This document shows positions 26,398-38,124 of a stretch of 64,000 nucleotides of DNA, in pieces. The notes below the pieces were generated by a model. It was given only the letters and a program-made list of their open reading frames with translations. It was not told the origin of the DNA and made no database searches. This DNA comes from Paenibacillus nuruki. GTDB lineage: Bacteria > Bacillota > Bacilli > Paenibacillales > Paenibacillaceae. The stretch covers positions 1 to 64,000 of the forward strand of contig NZ_MDER01000022.1 of the NCBI RefSeq assembly GCF_001721045.1. Direction: 5' to 3'. Every line of letters begins with the position of its first letter. The first letter of the stretch is position 1. Made by a program: the position numbers and the translations under genes.

Positions 26398-26800
26398 TTA
26401 CAATCTATTTATTACTTCCTGAAGGAATTGAACTGTCCTAATAGCTAATGCCGCCTCAGCCATCTTGATCAAAGAACAGGAAAAATACTGTTGAACGGAC
26501 TCAACATTTATATGGATAATTAGAAAGAGACTATGTTCTTTAAATTTTTCTTCTACTTATTTCACATGAGCCGGAATATTCAGATTGAGCTTACCTCTTC
26601 AGTTATACAATAATCCAATGTTTATGTTCCTGACCTGCTAGAATCACTATTATAGCCTTATTATAGATACTATCCTATACCTAAAGCAGTTTGAACTGCT
26701 TTGTTCTAATTGCTGATAACGTATAATACATAATTTTTATGCAGAAATACAAATCCACCAATAATTACTATATTTTCTTCCGTTCCGATTACTTTACTAC
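26398..26800 (-). pseudogene. Remnants of degraded coding sequence
   Basis: Two minus-strand stretches read like protein without forming a gene. One, from 26556 to a stop at 26398, has 52 codons (VEEKFKEHSLFLIIH..., then MAEAALAIRTVQFLQEVIN); just upstream, across a TAA, the same frame gives LNLNIPAHVK. The other, about 26800 to 26706, reads GSKVIGTEENIVIIGGFVFL. Neither has a start or ribosome site. The family is unknown and the connection between the two is uncertain. The rest of 26304-26998 holds nothing recognisable. Confidence 0.3.
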
Positions 26801-26998
26801 CTTTCTATTTATATATTTAGAAAAATCAGATTGTTGTCTCACCAAAATATAGAAGGCTTGCATTAGATGCTGACCAAAGCGCCAAGGTATTCATACCTTA
26901 ATGTTTCTATTAGATTTTTAACGATATAAATTTATCATAGCAAAAGTTCAATAGAGTATCATAAAGTAGGAATTTTCTAAGTAAAAAATGTTCTCTTT

Positions 26999-27733
26999 TT
27001 AAGAATAGAATTCAATAGCTTTTTTTAATAGATCTGCTAATTTTGATACATTATTTCTCATTTCTCTTTTTGTATCTTCAAAATCTACTGTATCATCAGT
27101 ATGTCCAATTTTATTTCTTAAGTAAGTGAATATGCATTCATTTCGCTTCTTTACAGTATTACGGTAACTTCTAGGATAAGAATTTTGCTGAGCAAATTTA
27201 CAGATTCTAGATTGACCTGTACCAGATATTACAAAATCTAATACGCTATATAACATCATGAATCGTGCTACATCATCATTATTATTTAATGCAGATTTAT
27301 ACATTTCGAGAAAAATCACATTCAATGGTTTCTCAGCGATATTTTTTAAAGTTTCATCTATAGTATCTTGGTTCAAAGGACATGCGATCTTAAGTTTTAC
27401 TATCATACTATTGTTTATAGACAAATTCTCTTCAAAATTATTGTAAGTAGATATTGATTTAGAGAAGCCAATTTTCATTGTATAACTTAAATAATTCAAA
27501 AATTCATCTACTACTCGGTCCCCAATATCTACTACATCATTATAATTCACATTATTTTTAAAATATACAAAAATAGAGACCTTACCGTATTCTGGATTTG
27601 TGATTGGTTCATTAATCACTTTAATATACAATTTTTCAATTTTATCGTTGGTGTACTCCACAAAAAACTCATTTATTTCTAATAAGTTCTCTGAAGTTGC
27701 ATTATATAGAATATATTTTTCCATCTGCATCAT
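26999..27733 (-). CDS. HEPN-motif hypothetical protein, 244 aa
   Basis: Family not recognised with certainty. The C-terminal part (about residues 145-240) is helical and carries YLRNKIGHTDD, an Arg206-x4-His211 HEPN signature like that of the Abi protein at 17876-18790; many HEPN proteins are RNases of defence or toxin systems. The N-terminal part is mixed alpha/beta (TNPEYGKVSIFVYFKN). There is no signal peptide. Three in-frame ATGs follow AAGGAG; the first is only one base away, so the second (27730) or third (27724) is more likely used. It lies directly downstream of a decayed gene remnant. Confidence 0.65.
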   Translation of the reverse strand: MMQMEKYILYNATSENLLEINEFFVEYTNDKIEKLYIKVINEPITNPEYGKVSIFVYFKNNVNYNDVVDIGDRVVDEFLNYLSYTMKIGFSKSISTYNNFEENLSINNSMIVKLKIACPLNQDTIDETLKNIAEKPLNVIFLEMYKSALNNNDDVARFMMLYSVLDFVISGTGQSRICKFAQQNSYPRSYRNTVKKRNECIFTYLRNKIGHTDDTVDFEDTKREMRNNVSKLADLLKKAIEFYS

Positions 27734-27777
27734 ACTCCTTTTTTCTAATATCAGATATACTACAGATATAAATTTGT

Positions 27778-28060
27778 TTAGCGAATAATGTCATATAGCC
27801 CCATTCCACTATAGCTGATATAATCGAACCCACCTTCATCATGCACGTATCTTCGATGAATAATCTCTTTTTATTAGCTATTCAAGCAATTCATAGCTTC
27901 GGTATCGACATTCTAAATAGCAACTCTTTCTATCTGTTTATTAATTTATTGATCAGTGCTCTCTCTGACTGTATACCTATATAATGATTGCTGTATGTTG
28001 GATCTCTTAAAGATCCTCTTCTATTTTGGCGAGTTTCACCTCATCCAGTGCTAGCATAAA
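27778..28060 (-). pseudogene. Frameshifted remnant of an unknown gene upstream of the HEPN-like gene
   Basis: Minus-strand protein-like pieces follow each other in different frames: MLALDEVKLAKIEEDL, then LRDPTYSNHYIGIQSERAL up to a TAG, then CYLECRYRSYELLE, and finally RRYVHDEGGFDYISYSGMGL to DIIR and TAA at 27778-27780. The four fit one former gene of about 95 codons with several indels. Family unknown. The remaining bases to 28224 contain no gene. Confidence 0.4.
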
Positions 28061-28224
28061 CATCTAAACTATATTTTTATACCTTTTTTCCATATTACGA
28101 TCCCATACTCATGTCTTAATATCTAGTAAAGATCATGCAAATCAACTAATAATTGTGAGGAATTTTGAAACCATCATAAAAGTTATTCGTAAATAATATA
28201 TGATTACTTATGTGGAGGTTATTG

Positions 28225-28914
28225 ATGAACGATGCTGTATGGGAATTAAATCAACGTAGGCAAAAGCTTTTACACTTTTTATTTAAAGAAAGATCATTTT
28301 CAAAAATTGTTTCGAGTGTTGCAATTAATAGAACCTTTATTTTAGGTTTAATATTTATGGCTGTAGGCTATGGCTCAATAATATTCAATCTTGCAAACGA
28401 TAATTCGCCTAATTCATATGCTTTGATAATTCCTATTCCTAGTTTGATTATTTCATTATTTTTGTTTCTGGTCTTATCAATTATATCGCGAAATAATATA
28501 AGAAAAAAATATAATCGAAATGAAGTTACTTTTGACTGGACAGGTAATTATTCTAGTTTTATTCATTCTTATAGAGCAGATGAATTAAAGAGTTCTTTAT
28601 CTAATTTTAAAATTGATCTTTCTAATATTGATGATGAAATATTATATTACGAATCTCTTCATCAAAGTGGCGTATATAAAGTTTGGCGTAACATTGGTAT
28701 TGCAGTAGTAATTATATCCCCTTTATGGAATGAACTTGTTGGGAAAGTGATTGACTTAGATCTAATTACACTTTTACTACTAGCTATCTCAGCAATATTA
28801 TTATCAATCTTGGCAATGTCCGTAACTTACTTCATAGATAATATATTTTTAGCTAAAGTGGTAAAATATAAAAAAACTGCTGCTATCTTAAGAGACCTTA
28901 AACAAATTTTATAG
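28225..28914 (+). CDS. Hypothetical four-helix membrane protein, 229 aa
   Basis: Unknown family. ATG at 28225 is chosen because GGAGGTTATTG lies directly upstream; an in-frame ATG five codons earlier overlaps that site. Hydrophobic segments occur in pairs at about residues 40-57, 68-92, 152-172 and 178-205, separated by a polar middle domain (about 95-150). It is the only rightward gene in the 18-30 kb region. It could be a membrane effector of a defence system, but nothing in the sequence proves a role. Confidence 0.65.
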   Translation: MNDAVWELNQRRQKLLHFLFKERSFSKIVSSVAINRTFILGLIFMAVGYGSIIFNLANDNSPNSYALIIPIPSLIISLFLFLVLSIISRNNIRKKYNRNEVTFDWTGNYSSFIHSYRADELKSSLSNFKIDLSNIDDEILYYESLHQSGVYKVWRNIGIAVVIISPLWNELVGKVIDLDLITLLLLAISAILLSILAMSVTYFIDNIFLAKVVKYKKTAAILRDLKQIL

Positions 28915-29177
28915 TTATTTATGAATAGCTTAATATCCAACCTGCTGTCTGATTATTATTTAAGTTTCGCTATTGTTATCAAATATTTGACAAGTAACAT
29001 TCTTCTTGTAAGTGACGTATATCTTACTGAAACGATACTTCCCTAAAATTTTGTTTAAACAAACTTAATCAAATGCTTTATAATCAACTACTTATCATAA
29101 ATGAAAAGTTAGAAAAATGTCCTGATCCAAGACAAAGAAAAATAAATGGACGTTCAAAAAATTGCTCATAATTTAAC
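28915..29177. other. Gene-free stretch
   Basis: About 260 AT-rich bases after the membrane protein gene. No credible open frame, repeat or RNA was seen; the tmRNA terminator begins at its right end. Confidence 0.5.
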
Positions 29178-29216
29178 AAAAAAGACACTAGCCTGATTTG
29201 GCTAGTGTCTTTTTTG
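29178..29216. terminator. Terminator of tmRNA
   Basis: A 16-bp stem, AAAAAAGACACTAGCC with GGCTAGTGTCTTTTTT, on a six-base loop, with T runs on both strands. It lies 26 bases past the tmRNA 3' end and can also end rightward transcripts. Confidence 0.9.
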
Positions 29217-29241
29217 TTTTGTAGCTTTGTGTAATACATAA

Positions 29242-29603
29242 TGGAGGCGAGGGGAGTCGAACCCCTGTCCGAAGGCAACGTTACATAAGCTTCTACGGGT
29301 GTAGTGACAGATTTGATGTCACCCTAGGAACTCCCTGTCACCGGATTCCCTTTGGGTCAGCCTGGTTATCTTATTCAGCACACCTCAGGCGGAGATGTGA
29401 CAGCGTAGCCCACTATTAGTTGGGCCCTCGTCCTGGCACATGGGCGATGCGAGGGGAGAGCACGCTCACAGGTTATTAAGCTGCGAAAGCGTAGTTAGTT
29501 TGTTGTTTGCCGTTTAATAGGCTTTAGCGTTGATAAAGCGGACGCGTCCCCACTACCCGCTACTCATGCTCGAACTACCCCCGTCGAATCCATAAACGCC
29601 CCC
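29242..29603 (-). ncRNA. ssrA: Transfer-messenger RNA
   Basis: The 5' end GGGGGCGTTTATGGATTCGA pairs with the 3' end CTCGCCTCC-A; the encoded 3' CCA is at 29242-29244 and the T arm GGTTCGACTCC is visible. The tag open frame reads GKQQTNYAFAA followed by TAA TAA, starting at the GGC resume codon; the charged Ala adds a first residue. Length 362 nt fits bacterial tmRNA. It rescues stalled ribosomes with SmpB, encoded just upstream on the same strand, and rnr beyond it, whose product degrades the freed mRNA. Confidence 0.95.
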
Positions 29604-29988
29604 TTAATAAAAAGGGTGCTGGATTAGAACGGATCACATGAGTCTCGTTATCCGAATATACAGCAACAGTCTTTCCCTCCATAAGAAAGAACTGTAAAGT
29701 GTCGCCTGTATCAGCAATATGCTGTTTCTACTGAAAGAATATACAACGACCACAGACTATGAGTATACCACATTTTAGGCTCTGTGAACAGTTGTCCAAA
29801 TACGCCAACGTTGTTCTGAGATCCATACAATGTTGTTCCTCTAGCCATTATCTGCTCTGTAAGCCAGAACGTACTAACCTATTCGCTGATTCACACCAGC
29901 TTCACTATCCATTTACCCATCTGCCTGTTAATTGTAACTAACTCACTACAAAATGATGATGACACTTCGCTTTTCAACGTTTACGAAC
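29604..29988 (-). promoter_or_regulatory. Region between smpB and ssrA, with a candidate ssrA promoter
   Basis: 385 bases without a gene. A minus-strand extended -10, TGGTATACT with TATACT at 29762-29767, is the best promoter candidate; it would give a precursor with about 150 extra 5' bases to be removed by RNase P. The -35 is weak. Nothing else recognisable. Confidence 0.4.
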
Positions 29989-30471
29989 TTAACGAGAAAC
30001 CTTCTGATTATCCCGTAGTGCGCGTTGAATATCGCGATCTGCATCTTTTTTGGCAGCTGTCGCACGTTTATCATGCTGTTTCTTACCTTTACCCAGACCG
30101 ATTAATAGCTTCGCATATCCATTACGGATATAGATTTTAAGCGGAACAATCGTATAACCATCTCGCTTAGAAGCACCGATCAACTTGCTGATCTGACCTT
30201 TATGCAATAGCAGTTTACGAGTACGTGTCGGATCAGTTGGATTGGCACGGTTACCTTCTTCAAATGGGCTAATATGCATATTGTGTAAAAACACTTCGCC
30301 ATTACGAATCGTTGAAAACGCATCGCCGATATTGGCTCTTGCCCGGCGCAATGATTTGATCTCTGTTCCGGTTAAGACCATCCCTGCTTCATACGTATCT
30401 TCGATAAAATAATCATGTGATGCTTTTTTATTCTGCGCTAGAACTTTACTTTCACCCTTTTTAGGCGCCAT
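29989..30471 (-). CDS. smpB: SsrA-binding protein SmpB
   Basis: Binds tmRNA and delivers it to stalled ribosomes. At 160 aa it has the usual length. The OB-fold signatures are all present: [51 protein letters not shown] and [14 protein letters not shown], with the basic, helical tail ([18 protein letters not shown]) that enters the decoding channel. AAAGGAG precedes the ATG. It follows rnr by about 130 bases and precedes ssrA on the same strand, the standard Bacillus arrangement. Confidence 0.97.
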   Translation of the reverse strand: MAPKKGESKVLAQNKKASHDYFIEDTYEAGMVLTGTEIKSLRRARANIGDAFSTIRNGEVFLHNMHISPFEEGNRANPTDPTRTRKLLLHKGQISKLIGASKRDGYTIVPLKIYIRNGYAKLLIGLGKGKKQHDKRATAAKKDADRDIQRALRDNQKVSR

Positions 30472-30598
30472 AAGGGTTCACTCCTTTATTACCGAATTAG
30501 TGATCATACTCTACTTACAAATAAAGATCGGCGTTACTCCATCCTCTATCCTCATTCTAAGGTGTACAGAGAAAGAAGAAAGCCGATCGATATCTTAT

Positions 30599-33367
30599 TT
30601 ATTCAGGTTTTTGCTCTGTTGGTTTTGGTTTGCGTTTACGTGGACGACTCTTTTTCACTTCGCCACCTGTTTTGCTAGGATCTGCTTTGGCAGAAGACGT
30701 TTGGATATTGCCTGCTTCTGGATCGAATACAGGGCCTTCTATCTTTTTACGTCTTGGTGCTGGGCTGCCTTTACGCTTTTTGCTACTTTCGACAGGGCTA
30801 TTATAGCCACCTTTACCTGAACCGAAGTTGAAGTTGCGAGAGTTGTCTTTACTCGAACTTTTCGGAGCATGAGTCGAAATGCCTTTCGCTTTTTTAGGCG
30901 CACCTTCACTATTACTGGTACTCGCAGATACCGTATTTTCTGTAGCACGCGGCTGTTGTGTATTCGGTACACTTACAGCACTCGTTTGACCAGAGACTGT
31001 AGATGGTTTACGTTTGCGTCTCGCCGGCTTTTTGCTACCACTATCTGCGGTTGGAGCTACAGATGCTGTAGGCGCTTTGCTCGCTTTTGCAGCCTTCGCT
31101 GCTTTACCGAACTTCGCCGCTTTACCAGCTGCTTTGTTTTTACCACGATCTCCGCCACGTCCGCCTTTACGATCGCTATCTCCACGTGGAGGACGAGCGC
31201 CACGATCTGTGCGTTCAGGACGGTTGCTTTTCGGCATATCTTTCAGCTCAAAGTCGATCGTATGATCTTCCATATTCACACGAGCTACACGTACGGTAAT
31301 CGCATCACCGATACGATAGATTTTGGAAGTACGTTCACCAAGTAAGATCATTTGTTTATCGTCAAAATGATAATAATCGTCAGTCAGCATACCTAAACGG
31401 ATCAGACCTTCTACTGTATTATCCAGTTCGATAAACATACCGAAGCTAGTAACACTGCTGATCATACCTTCGAATTCTTCGCCCACTTTATCCAGCATAT
31501 ATTCTGCTTTTTTCAGTTGATCGGTATCACGCTCTGCATCTACAGCAACACGTTCACGTTCTGACGATTGCTGTGCAATATCTGCCATACGTGAATTCAG
31601 ATAATCTTGACGCTTCGGCTTAAGCTTACCACCATTTTCGATCACTTCACGAATCACGCGGTGAATAACCAGATCGGGATAACGACGAATCGGTGATGTA
31701 AAGTGACTATAGTAATCGGCGGCTAGTCCAAAGTGACCTGAACTGTCTGCGGAATATTTCGCTTGTTTCATCGAACGAAGCATCATTGTGCTGATTACTG
31801 TCTCTTCTTTTTCACCTTTGATATCTTGCAACAATTGTTGCAATGCACGCGGATGAATATGATCACCTGTTCCTTTGATCACATGACCAAAGTTCGAAGC
31901 GAATGCTAAGAAGTTCTGTAATTTTTCTTGATCTGGATTCTCATGAATACGATATAAGAAAGGCACTTGAAGTGTGCTGAAATGCTCGGCTACGGTCTCG
32001 TTCGCAGCTAGCATGAACTCTTCGATAATCTGTTCTGCAACAGAACGCTCACGCTTCACGATATCGATCGGTCTGCCTTTTTCATCTAAAATGATTTTCG
32101 CTTCGTCAAAATCAAAATCAACTGCGCCACGACGAGCACGCATCTCACGTAACTGCATCGCAAGTTCACGCATTAATTTGAAATCTTCGACAAGCGGAGC
32201 ATAACGCTCTAACAATTCTGGATCTTCATCTTCCAAAATTTTGCGTACATTGGTATACGTCATACGCTCTTTGGTTTTGATTACACTGGTAAATACTTCG
32301 TGCTTCACGACTTTCATATGCTCATCGAATTCCATTTCGCATGAAAGAGTTAGACGATCTACCTGTGGATGAAGACTACAGATCCCGTTCGATAGACGAT
32401 GTGGCAACATTGGAATCACGCGATCCACTAGATACACACTACATCCACGGTTGTAAGCTTCGATATCGAGCTTAGAGCCTTCTTTGACATAGTAACCTAC
32501 GTCTGCAATATGCACGCCTAGACGGTAATGTCCGTTGTCTAGACGCTCTACATTAACAGCATCATCCAAGTCTTTGGCATCTTCGCCATCAATCGTGACG
32601 ATATTTTTGTCACGTAGATCGCGTCTGCCTTGTTCGACGATCTCTGCATCTGTAATGGAATCAGGAGCCGCTTGCGCTTCATCCATAATTTCATCAGGGA
32701 AAGACTCTGGCAGTTGATGCTTACGAATAACAGACAAGATGTCTACGCCCGGATCATCTTTGTGACCCAACACTTCAACAATTCGTCCTTCTGCTGCTGC
32801 TCTGCCTTCTGGGTAGCTGACGATTTCAGCAACCACTTTTTCGCCTTCGACTGCACCACCGAATGCTTCTTTGGGCACAAAAATATCGCGGTTAATCCGC
32901 TTATCATCTGGAATAATAAATCCGTACGTATCCAACCCTTGGAATACACCAACCACACGTGTATTTTTGCGAGTGATGACACGAACGACTTCACCTTCCA
33001 TACGACCACCTGTCGTACTGCGAGACGTCACTTTAACAAACACGATATCCCCGTTCATTGCGGTTCCCATATCATTGGCATTGATATAAACATCACCATG
33101 CTCTTTTTCCTCAGGAATTAGAAAAGCAAATCCTTTGGCATGAGCTTGAATACGTCCACGAACCAAATCCATATGTTCCGGTAGACCATAATGATGAGAC
33201 TTGTTCTGTACGATGATTCCTGTACGCTCAAGTTCATTTAATATTTTGACCAATTCTTTAAAGTCTGAAGCCGCTTGAATCTCTAGCTGCTGCTCCAATT
33301 CTTGATAAGTCATTGGTTTATAGTCGATACTTTTTATTACATCTAATACTTGTTGTTCAGTAATCAT
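30599..33367 (-). CDS. rnr: Ribonuclease R with a long basic C-terminal tail
   Basis: Processive 3'-to-5' exoribonuclease that degrades structured RNA and, with tmRNA, the messages of stalled ribosomes. Order: N-terminal helix-turn-helix-like segment (1-60), cold-shock domains (about 75-225), RNB catalytic domain (about 250-580) with the acidic motif TIDGEDAKDLDDAVNVE, then S1 (about 640-720). The tail from about residue 735 to 922 is low-complexity, rich in Lys, Arg, Ser, Ala and Gly (KAAKFGKAAKAAKASKA). The whole protein is about 140 residues longer than B. subtilis RNase R. The ATG follows GAGGTGA. A structured element with a terminator precedes it. Confidence 0.96.
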   Translation of the reverse strand: MITEQQVLDVIKSIDYKPMTYQELEQQLEIQAASDFKELVKILNELERTGIIVQNKSHHYGLPEHMDLVRGRIQAHAKGFAFLIPEEKEHGDVYINANDMGTAMNGDIVFVKVTSRSTTGGRMEGEVVRVITRKNTRVVGVFQGLDTYGFIIPDDKRINRDIFVPKEAFGGAVEGEKVVAEIVSYPEGRAAAEGRIVEVLGHKDDPGVDILSVIRKHQLPESFPDEIMDEAQAAPDSITDAEIVEQGRRDLRDKNIVTIDGEDAKDLDDAVNVERLDNGHYRLGVHIADVGYYVKEGSKLDIEAYNRGCSVYLVDRVIPMLPHRLSNGICSLHPQVDRLTLSCEMEFDEHMKVVKHEVFTSVIKTKERMTYTNVRKILEDEDPELLERYAPLVEDFKLMRELAMQLREMRARRGAVDFDFDEAKIILDEKGRPIDIVKRERSVAEQIIEEFMLAANETVAEHFSTLQVPFLYRIHENPDQEKLQNFLAFASNFGHVIKGTGDHIHPRALQQLLQDIKGEKEETVISTMMLRSMKQAKYSADSSGHFGLAADYYSHFTSPIRRYPDLVIHRVIREVIENGGKLKPKRQDYLNSRMADIAQQSSERERVAVDAERDTDQLKKAEYMLDKVGEEFEGMISSVTSFGMFIELDNTVEGLIRLGMLTDDYYHFDDKQMILLGERTSKIYRIGDAITVRVARVNMEDHTIDFELKDMPKSNRPERTDRGARPPRGDSDRKGGRGGDRGKNKAAGKAAKFGKAAKAAKASKAPTASVAPTADSGSKKPARRKRKPSTVSGQTSAVSVPNTQQPRATENTVSASTSNSEGAPKKAKGISTHAPKSSSKDNSRNFNFGSGKGGYNSPVESSKKRKGSPAPRRKKIEGPVFDPEAGNIQTSSAKADPSKTGGEVKKSRPRKRKPKPTEQKPE

Positions 33368-33535
33368 ATCATTTCACCTCGGACGACCTTCAGGGTAAGC
33401 TTATCTTCCCTTCTTGATCCGTATGTATAACTGCATGCATTGTAGCGTTTAGTATACTCATACCCTAGTATACACTAATTTAATCTCACCTATTCAATTC
33501 GACCGAAATATTCAGTTTCCTGTATCCTTCTGCAT
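33368..33535 (-). promoter_or_regulatory. rnr upstream region with candidate promoter
   Basis: Between the attenuator-like terminator and rnr. A minus-strand TATACT preceded at 16 bases by TTAGTG (near 33445-33475) is a possible promoter, with a second TATACT just upstream. If active, rnr does not depend on readthrough of the terminator. Confidence 0.35.
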
Positions 33536-33690
33536 AAAAAAAGAGGGCAGTTCTATTATCCCCTCCTTGGTTGGGAATAACAAAACTGCCTTAAAGGTAT
33601 TGCACATCATGCACTTCGGCCTTACTTGACTTACATGGGAATAATGGACAAGCTCGGGAACAATTCCAAGTATAGTTCCCTTATATGAAT
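33536..33690 (-). ncRNA. Structured RNA or attenuator between secG and rnr
   Basis: On the minus strand a GGGAAC/GTTCCC hairpin (33656-33680) is followed by a structured middle and an 18-bp terminator stem (33573-33590 with 33546-33563) plus CTCTTTTTTT. No gene precedes it within reach, because secG has its own terminator. The sequence TTATTCCCA occurs twice, in the terminator's 5' arm and at 33636-33644; both can pair with the 3' arm (GGGGATAATAG), so two competing folds exist. It matches no riboswitch class I could name. Confidence 0.5.
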
Positions 33691-33744
33691 TCTCTATGAA
33701 CAATCACTTACCAAAGAGCGTCTATTTACAATTGCTTACCATAT

Positions 33745-33792
33745 AAAAATCGCCTGATGCAGTAAAGTTATCCTTTACCACTTCAGGCGATT
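33745..33792 (-). terminator. Terminator after secG
   Basis: AATCGCCTGA pairs with TCAGGCGATT, with an inner GTAAAG/CTTTAC stem, then TTTTTAT on the minus strand. It lies a few bases after the secG stop. Confidence 0.85.
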
Positions 33793-33798
33793 CATGAT

Positions 33799-34029
33799 TT
33801 AACTAAATACCGCTACAAGAATAGCTAGAACAAAAAATCCAATAGCCAGTCCTACTGTTGTACGTTCCAACACCAGTTCCATTCCGCGCGCTTTGGTTTT
33901 ACCAAAAAGATGTTCCGCACCGCCGGAGATGGCACCAGAAAGTCCAGCACTTTTACCTTTTTGAAGTAGAACAATAACGATCAACCCAACGGAAAAAATC
34001 ATGAGCAGTACTTTCAAAGTCAATAACAT
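33799..34029 (-). CDS. secG: Preprotein translocase subunit SecG
   Basis: Small membrane subunit of the SecYEG channel, 76 aa. Two helices at about residues 3-22 and 54-74 flank the conserved loop [20 protein letters not shown]. The ATG at 34029 follows GAGGAGGTGG and gives the family length; the longer open frame upstream covers the promoter region and is not used. It sits between eno and rnr, as in other Bacilli. Confidence 0.95.
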   Translation of the reverse strand: MLLTLKVLLMIFSVGLIVIVLLQKGKSAGLSGAISGGAEHLFGKTKARGMELVLERTTVGLAIGFFVLAILVAVFS

Positions 34030-34280
34030 GAATTCCACCTCCTCAAACGAATACGCCGAACATCTATCGTTATCATATAAGAACAACAGTGATTGACCAC
34101 CACTATCGTATGTAATAATCGTATAGAAAACAGCATTCTTATTTTAGCATATTTTTCAAGTGAAAAGCAATCTTTTTATTCCGATATGTATCGTGAAGTA
34201 AGGTTTTGACTCCAGCTCTTCTTTTAAGGTGTCAACATATACATAATCTTAAAAAGCACCTATAGATATAAAACACATAT

Positions 34281-34317
34281 AAAAAAACAACCACCCGGCA
34301 TGATACCAGATGGTTGT
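34281..34317 (-). terminator. Terminator of the glycolytic operon after eno
   Basis: A 12-bp stem, ACAACCATCTGG with CCGGGTGGTTGT, followed by seven T on the minus strand, 20 bases after the eno stop. The remaining bases up to secG hold nothing recognisable except the secG ribosome site. Confidence 0.9.
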
Positions 34318-34335
34318 CTATCACTTAAAAGTGAA

Positions 34336-35670
<1,335 letters not shown>

Positions 35671-35722
35671 TTAGATCATAAATGATCATTACATTTTAAT
35701 GCATATCTTTTATAGCGAGCAA

Positions 35723-37267
35723 TTACTTACGGCTGTTGACAATAGATGTACCTGTCATTTCTTCCGGTTTAGGTAATTGTGCAAAATCAAGAATGGTTGG
35801 TGCGATATCACCCAGAATACCACCTTCACGCAAAGTAACATTTTTATCTGTGACGATAAATGGTACAGGGTTCGTTGTATGTGCCGTCTGCGGACGACCC
35901 AATTCGTCGATCTCTGTCTCAGCGTTACCATGGTCAGCAGTAATTAGAGCTACGCCACCTTTAGCTAGAATCGCATCTACGACTCTACCTACACACTCAT
36001 CGGTTGTTTCTACCGCTCTGATTGTAGGCTCTAGCTTACCAGAGTGACCTACCATATCAGGATTAGCAAAGTTCAAAATGATAACATCTTGACGCTCTGC
36101 TTCAATCTCAGCGATACAAGCATCTGCTACTTCACGCGCACTCATTTCCGGTTGTAGATCATACGTAGCAACTTTAGGAGAGTTAATCAAGATACGAGTC
36201 TCGCCTTCTAGTTCTACATCACGACCGCCACTGAAAAAGAAAGTAACGTGAGGATATTTTTCAGTCTCAGCAATACGCAATTGTTTTTTGCCATGCTGTA
36301 CTAAAACTTCACCAAGCGTATTATTCAGATTCTTCGGTCCATAAGCTACCGTTCCACTTACTGTATTGCTGTATGTGGTTAAGCATACATAGTACAGGTT
36401 TTTAGGTTGTGCATGTCCACGATCGAATCCTTCAAATGCTTCTTGAGTAAAGGCTTGAGACAACTGAATTGCACGGTCAGGACGGAAGTTCAAGAAGATC
36501 ACCGAATCGCCATCACTTACTGTGCCCACTGGTTTTTCTTCACTATCAACAATAACAGATGGTTCAACGAATTCGTCAAACACTGAATTTTGATAAGAAG
36601 AAGAAATAACGTTTTCTGGATCTTTGAATGCCGGACCTTCGCCGAAAGCGATAGCACGGTAAGCTTTTTCCACACGTTCCCAGCGTTTGTCACGATCCAT
36701 TGCGTAATAGCGACCTTGAACCGTAGCAATTTTACCTACGCCAACTTCTGCTATTTGAGCAACCAATCGTTCCATATAACGTTTACCGCTATCTGGTGAT
36801 ACGTCGCGTCCATCCAAGAATACATGAATCAGTACATCATGGAAATCTTCGCGTTTAGCCATATCCAGTGTAGCGAATAAATGATCGATATGACTATGTA
36901 CACCGCCATCGGATAACAGGGTGAACACATGCAATTTTTTACCGTTTGTTTTTGCATTTGTAAATGCGCCAACCAACGCTTCATTTTGGAAAAAGTCTCC
37001 GTCACGAATCGACTTGGAAATACGAGTCAAATCTTGATATACAATGCGACCTGCACCAATATTCAAGTGACCAACTTCCGAGTTACCCATTTGTCCTTCA
37101 GGCAGACCTACAGCTTCGCCGCAAGCCGTCAAAGTTGTATGTGGGTATTCGCTTAGATATCTATCATAATTCGGTTTTTTCGCTTGAGCAACACCGTTGC
37201 CTTCTACTTCTGCGCGTAGACCGAATCCATCCATAATGATTAATGCTACTGGTTTGGGTGCTGACAT
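35723..37267 (-). CDS. gpmI: 2,3-bisphosphoglycerate-independent phosphoglycerate mutase
   Basis: Interconverts 3- and 2-phosphoglycerate using a phosphoserine intermediate and two manganese ions. 514 aa, the family size. The metal-binding IIMDGFG (Asp13) and the nucleophile Ser63 in [11 protein letters not shown] are present, as are HVFLDGRDV, the Mn motif [22 protein letters not shown] and ADHGNAE. Its ATG directly abuts the tpiA stop codon (TAAATG), and the ribosome site GAGGGGG lies inside tpiA, so the two are coupled. Confidence 0.98.
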   Translation of the reverse strand: MSAPKPVALIIMDGFGLRAEVEGNGVAQAKKPNYDRYLSEYPHTTLTACGEAVGLPEGQMGNSEVGHLNIGAGRIVYQDLTRISKSIRDGDFFQNEALVGAFTNAKTNGKKLHVFTLLSDGGVHSHIDHLFATLDMAKREDFHDVLIHVFLDGRDVSPDSGKRYMERLVAQIAEVGVGKIATVQGRYYAMDRDKRWERVEKAYRAIAFGEGPAFKDPENVISSSYQNSVFDEFVEPSVIVDSEEKPVGTVSDGDSVIFLNFRPDRAIQLSQAFTQEAFEGFDRGHAQPKNLYYVCLTTYSNTVSGTVAYGPKNLNNTLGEVLVQHGKKQLRIAETEKYPHVTFFFSGGRDVELEGETRILINSPKVATYDLQPEMSAREVADACIAEIEAERQDVIILNFANPDMVGHSGKLEPTIRAVETTDECVGRVVDAILAKGGVALITADHGNAETEIDELGRPQTAHTTNPVPFIVTDKNVTLREGGILGDIAPTILDFAQLPKPEEMTGTSIVNSRK

Positions 37268-38107
<840 letters not shown>

Positions 38108-38124
38108 CTATATCTATTTTAAAC

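Noticed and set aside
29759-29941. 60-codon open frame between smpB and ssrA
   Set aside because: No ribosome site, low-complexity composition, lies over the ssrA promoter region.
30599-33367. Several plus-strand open frames inside rnr (for example 30869-31345 and 31014-31265)
   Set aside because: They are antisense shadows of the GC-richer, repetitive tail of rnr, without ribosome sites or family motifs.
33536-33690. T-box, S-box, 6S RNA or another known riboswitch
   Set aside because: No T-box TGGNACCGCG, no S-box core, no closing stem with central bubble as in 6S RNA; left as unassigned.
33512-33703. 63-codon open frame between rnr and secG
   Set aside because: It is the shadow of the structured RNA and terminator; no ribosome site.
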